Shown piece by piece: positions 60,100 to 64,000 of a DNA stretch of 64,000 nt. The stretch covers positions 1,736,001-1,800,000 of the forward strand of contig MBPM02000003.1 in the NCBI GenBank assembly GCA_001695595.3. Direction: 5' to 3'. Numbering within the stretch: position 1 is the stretch's first letter; each line of letters begins with the position of its first letter. The position numbers and the translations under genes are program-made. The notes beneath the pieces were generated by a model, which had not been told where the DNA came from, ran no database searches, and was given only the letters and a program-made list of their open reading frames with translations. This stretch comes from Plasmopara viticola (taxonomy: Eukaryota > Oomycota > Peronosporomycetes > Peronosporales > Peronosporaceae).

Positions 60100-62220
60100 C
60101 ATGGAGTACAATAACTCAAAATTTGTTATTGTAATCAACGAGCAAGGCTAGTAAATGAGCCGCCTTATATGATAGGTAACGACAAATTTGCAGAATCGGT
60201 CAATGAATGATTGCATTATAGGACTGAATCCCACAAAGTGTCACTTCAGATGGTAATGCCGACTTTAAAAAAATTAAGACCCGTATGCCATTGATTCTTG
60301 TTGATTGGCACGTAAGCATCCATTCTTCTACATTGTATGCAGCCTTCTACAATCTCACTTGGACTATTGACAAGGTCCAAATAAACTCTGATTGTTTTAA
60401 AATGTCGGACTGCTCTCGCAACTGCTTGGTATATGTCCGAGCCTGCCACAGCCTCCTCAGAGCCTGTACTAGCTTAGCCATACATATTCACAGATCAGTG
60501 TAAATAATGTGCCCAATTTTTCGGAGTTCGTGCCCGCAGAAATGCTGCAGCAGTTGAATGCACCCTATCAAGAGCCTCAAAAACTTGAAAAAGCGCTCCT
60601 GTCGTTGTAGTTCCCACACTTTTGATTCAAACGGCCCAAGTGCAGAAATCGTCTTGTCCTGTAATTATTGCCATTACCTCCACCAAACCCCGAGCGCACG
60701 ACATGACTTTTGCTTGATATGCGTCATACGACCGAAAGCGTGTTTCTTCCGTGAGCAAAATCCGCAATTTACAGCAAAATGAGCACCACCACGCTTCGCC
60801 CAAGTGATAAACCAATTCAAATGTTCCACTTCGCTTGTCGGCAGTAATGCAAACGCTAAATTTGATGCGCCAAACTGTCGTCACGTGATACAAGTAGCAT
60901 CAAACAACCGTGGTAGTTCACATTGGTATAATGCTCTTCGTGGAAGCCCCAAATTTGCCTAATACAGCAATCAATGCGTTTGGCATATCATAAGCGTTAT
61001 TAAGTGACCTTCTTTATTTTTCTTGCCACTGGCAATTAAGCCTGAATTTTTCTCGACATATGACACAATTGAGCTCGGATTTTTTTAGCTCTCTGTGAGA
61101 TCATCTATGAACGAGTTGACCACCATTCGTTGGGCACAATATGTCACACCACGTTTGATTTTTATTTTTGACGCAGAGTGCATAGAAAAATCGTCAATAA
61201 ATGATCAAATTCACGATTTGGAGTGCGTAGTCACAGCCTGTTGAAAAGACGGCTTCTCCGCGGGCGGTGGGCTGTGCAACGTGTCCGAATGTTTCAAATT
61301 TATTGCCATGCTTTCCAGGATTTTGACTATTATCCTTTTAAAAGGCGCAAATCCAGAGACATTATTCATTCGTGCACACGCCATCTTTACTGCTGTCACC
61401 ATTTGTGTTTGCACAGCATGAAAATGCTTTTTCACCAAAAGCTGTCGTAGCTTTCTTGCCGGTATGATAGCGCATATCGTGACTCAAACAATACTCTGCA
61501 CTACTATCGTCTAGACTTGTTGTTAACGGATCATCTATCATTCCACCTCTTTCTAAGTGTTTAAGTGGTATCCCGTTTTTGCCAGCGCCAAAGTTGCACC
61601 TCACGAGACGCTCTATAAAATGCAACAAGCTCGTGGAAAGTACCGTGTACCGCTCGGTATCCTCCGCCACTTCATCCAGCCTCACCTCCTGGCCACAACT
61701 TAAATTTTGACACACTATCTGCCTTGCCATGACGTAATTTTCTTACCTCATTATATTCTTCGCTTATCTTGCAGCAATAAACTGACGTCCCGACTGAAGC
61801 GCTAGAGCTTAAGAACTCTCCTTTCGCCTCTTTTCAGCTATCAAGCACCCTGCCAACGCTTCATGCTGCCCCATATTTGTCTTTGCTAGTAGATTTTAAC
61901 GCCCCAGAGGCTCTTTTGTCGGCATTGGTATGCAACTGCTCCGTCGTCCTGGTTAATGTGGCCTCATTTCCGCGCTGGAGGTACTTTATCTAGTGATGTT
62001 TTGTGTTCGTGCTAGACACTTTCCACTTTATTCATCTTTAACAGACGAGAGCCGCGCAAACCATCTGCACTTTCACACTCGAGTACAATAACGTGTGGCC
62101 GGATAAATGTTGGCGGAGGAAGAGGTACCTGAGGCTAGTGATTTGAGAGAATCCTCGATCGCTGGATACGCGCACGGCGCTGCTGAGCAGTGAAAGCGCA
62201 GCTCTCAAATGGTAGTAAAT
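60100..62220. other. Intergenic stretch with unresolved open frames
   Basis: About 2.1 kb without a confident gene. A minus-strand ATG at 60481 opens a 40-codon reading (LRRLWQARTYTKQLREQS) with a good donor after it, but no partner exon is convincing. The 61362-61730 frame is listed separately. A plus-strand reading near 61800-61930 is also open and could be an exon of something I cannot assemble. Confidence 0.35.
61362..61730 (-). other. Possible cysteine-containing small protein or exon
   Basis: A 122-codon frame from an ATG at 61730, with several cysteines and mixed charge. It includes LHFIERLVRCNFGAGKNG. No domain is recognised, no obvious signal peptide is present, and an overlapping minus-strand frame (61438-61211) could be a following exon. 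Could be chance. Confidence 0.25.
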
Positions 62221-62231
62221 TATTCGCATAT
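62221..62231. repeat. Target-site duplication, low-coordinate copy
   Basis: TATTCGCATAT, identical to 63382-63392. It directly abuts the repeat tail of the LINE. Confidence 0.85.
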
Positions 62232-63381
62232 GTAATGTAATGTAATGTATTACGTTATCGCGTTGCCAAGGTATAGACTGCTAGGCTCAGTCTGGCTAGT
62301 CCACGGCATAGAGTGGTGTCCGCATACGTCAAGTCTCGTTCGGCGGGCAGTGCATCCAGCACCGAGGTCAAATGGGTCTTCCATTTCTTTCAGTCTTGTG
62401 CAAGGGTACGTACCACTTCGAGGTCTTGTGCTGTCCGGAGTCGAAAGCCGGAGCCACGGGAAACAAGATTGTGGTCGAGTGTCGAGGGGAGCGTGGTGCG
62501 GGGACGTCCGCGCCATTTTGCTGCGGTGGAGAAGAAGTAGGCACGCATCTGGAGGTCAGCTGGAATGTCGGGATAGCGGCGAAGTACATGGCCAAACAGG
62601 CGCCAGCGAGCTTGTGTCAGTCGTAGTCTCAGCGGCCGCTCATCACAGAGGTCGTAGAGTCTTGCATTCGAAATGGGTCGGGGGTAGCGATAGCCAAGAG
62701 CGTAGCGAAGCTGGCGGCGATGGAAACTCTCGAGGCCGTGGAGCTCTGACTTGGTAAGAGCCCAGTTGTACAGCAGAATCGGTAGAACGTAGGTGTTGTA
62801 CAATCGAATGCGTGTCTTGGGTGAGATGAACGTGGGGTGGAGCCAGACGAACCAGAGGCGGTGGAGCGCGAGGGTGGCCAGGGACTTGCGTCGGGATAGA
62901 TCTTTAATATCGCCGAGAAGTGTTCCGAGCTTCTTGGTGTGGTGCCAGGTTTCTTCTCGGGATCGGGCGTGTCGAGTGGCGCCCGACGGGTTGCAGTGGC
63001 GGCGGATTTCGGTGACTTTGGTCTTGGCTTCTTTTTTTTTTTTCAGGGTTAGAAGGAAGTCATCAATGCGGTGCTCACCTCTATCGTAGATCTTGGTTTC
63101 GCGGGGGCCAAGGATATCGACGCGGTAGCGCCGGAGATCTTCGGGGAGTGTTACGTGCTTCTTGCGCTTCGAACCTAGAGAATTCACATTAAAGGAGCCA
63201 ATCCGGATGCGGTTGGCGCGATTAAGGGCGTGGAAGGGGGTTTGGCCTGGTGCTGGAGACCGTCGCGTCGAGGGTGAGACTCGTTAGAGACCTGCAGATG
63301 CCCGAGAGCACCTGCCCGAAGCGCGCGAGCATTAAGCCCCCGCGCTTGGAAGGAGGGCGTCACCCCAACCTTTTCCGAAAA
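62232..63381 (-). mobile_element. Young, internally deleted LINE (non-LTR retrotransposon)
   Basis: The minus strand carries one open frame from about 63282 to 62390. It starts with an endonuclease-like N terminus (IRIGSFNVNSLGSKRKKHV, then DILGPRETKIYD). It then switches near a poly-A run (about 63030-63045) to the C-terminal part of a LINE reverse transcriptase (TRIRLYNTYVLPILLYN, LHGLESFHRRQLRYALGYRY, RWRLFGHVLRRYP). The catalytic reverse transcriptase core is therefore missing, and the two ends are joined without breaking the frame. The 3' end finishes in a TTACA-type pentanucleotide repeat. The copy is flanked by a perfect 11-bp duplication. It is non-autonomous and probably mobilised by a full-length relative. 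Confidence 0.85.
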
Positions 63382-63392
63382 TATTCGCATAT
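63382..63392. repeat. Target-site duplication, high-coordinate copy
   Basis: TATTCGCATAT, identical to 62221-62231. It marks the 5' end of the LINE insertion, 73 bp before the HIT-family start codon. Confidence 0.85.
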
Positions 63393-63465
63393 ATAACGAA
63401 TAAAATAAATTCATACAAACATGATTTAGTTTGATATTTAACGTTCGGCTGCATTATAAGAACAA

Positions 63466-64000
63466 ATGAGGGGTGTCCGGACTTGCATCTTCTGTTGCAA
63501 TTCGCTTCGAGAAACAAATCACATTGTCTACGAGGTACGAGGCAAGGATGTGATTATTCTATTTGTTCGACTCGATTTGAATATGGTTGCGCCATTGTCG
63601 CTGTTACAGGATGCCAAAGTCATCGCCATGTTAGATCGTAAGCCACGCGCCAAACAGCATGTACTGGTAATCCCGCTCGAACATATTCCTTACGTGGGCG
63701 ACCTCACGCCGTCGCACTACGACCTTTGTATGTAGCACATATGACAATCTATTTCTTTACTACTGCACGTATTTAATTGGCGCTGGACTGCAGTAAAGCA
63801 TATGATGGATATAGGAAAAAATATTTTAGCGAGCAGTGGATTTGTAGGCAAAGATAGCTGTCGGTACATGGCTGAGCATACGTCTTGCCCGCTAAAGAAA
63901 CTCTACTCACAACAAATGTATTGCGCAGATTTGGCTTTCATCGTCCACTGTTTGCGTCGATACCGCATCTGCACATGCATTGTCTAGGCTTACCATTTCT
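63466..64000 (+). CDS. HIT-family nucleotide hydrolase, HINT3-like, 5' part (runs off right edge)
   Basis: Exons 63466-63534, 63610-63727, 63794-63863 and 63929 to beyond 64000 join with agreeing phases. The N terminus has CIFC, as in HINT3-type proteins. Next come AMLDRKPRAKQHVLVIPLEH and a histidine-rich exon 4 reading with HLHMHCLGLPF, the His-x-His-x-His active site of the histidine triad fold. HINT proteins hydrolyse AMP-lysine and aminoacyl-adenylate phosphoramidates. The C terminus is outside the window. The LINE insertion lies just upstream and may contribute to the promoter. Confidence 0.85.

Noticed and set aside
60100..60900. A multi-exon minus-strand gene downstream of TAF12
   Set aside because: One reading (from 60481) looks coding for 40 residues, but no splice-consistent partner exon could be found.
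62250..63089. Plus-strand open frames across the LINE
   Set aside because: Antisense shadows; the minus frame carries recognisable LINE motifs.

Overview
The window reads as nuclear DNA of an oomycete, most likely a Peronosporales species (Phytophthora or a downy mildew). The evidence is compact genes with short introns (about 46 to 110 bp, GT...AG, often with a CTAAC-like branch site), genes packed 90 to 250 bp apart on both strands, a flagellate-type kinesin, and decayed Ty3/Gypsy and LINE sequences of the kind common in this group. The species cannot be fixed from the sequence alone. Exon structures were worked out by hand from reading frame, splice-site and phase agreement.

Layout: 1-5199 holds an SPB1-type rRNA methyltransferase (cut by the left edge) and a nine-exon multi-pass membrane metallophosphoesterase. 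5200-13384 is a gene-poor, repeat-derived stretch with a retropepsin remnant and a perfect 47-bp palindrome. 13385-24700 is a gene island: a Vti1-like Qb-SNARE, a kinesin-14 with a CEP164-like WW module, a PB1/UBA protein with a p62-like LIR motif, a small unknown protein, a UBL/UBA/STI1-like protein and a coiled-coil protein. 24701-34780 is a second desert with Gypsy remnants and several hairpins.

34781-52008 is the densest island: two tandem beta-carbonic anhydrases, an exocyst EXO84-like protein with N-terminal PH and DEP domains, an Eps15/Pan1-like double-EH endocytic protein, a PHD-RCC1 protein, an arginine/glycine-rich SPOC-domain protein, a Rab1/Ypt1 GTPase and a third beta-carbonic anhydrase on the opposite strand. 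52009-59574 is a third desert. 59575-64000 has TAF12, unresolved ORFs, a young LINE copy bounded by an 11-bp target-site duplication, and a HIT-family (HINT3-like) gene running off the right edge.

Themes: several genes act in membrane traffic (Vti1 SNARE, Rab1, EXO84, EH protein) and others in nuclear regulation (SPB1, PHD-RCC1, SPOC, TAF12). They are interspersed with no sign of co-regulated clustering except the carbonic anhydrase family. The most novel features are domain combinations: CEP164-type WW plus kinesin-14, PB1-LIR-UBA without a ZZ finger, and PH-DEP-EXO84.
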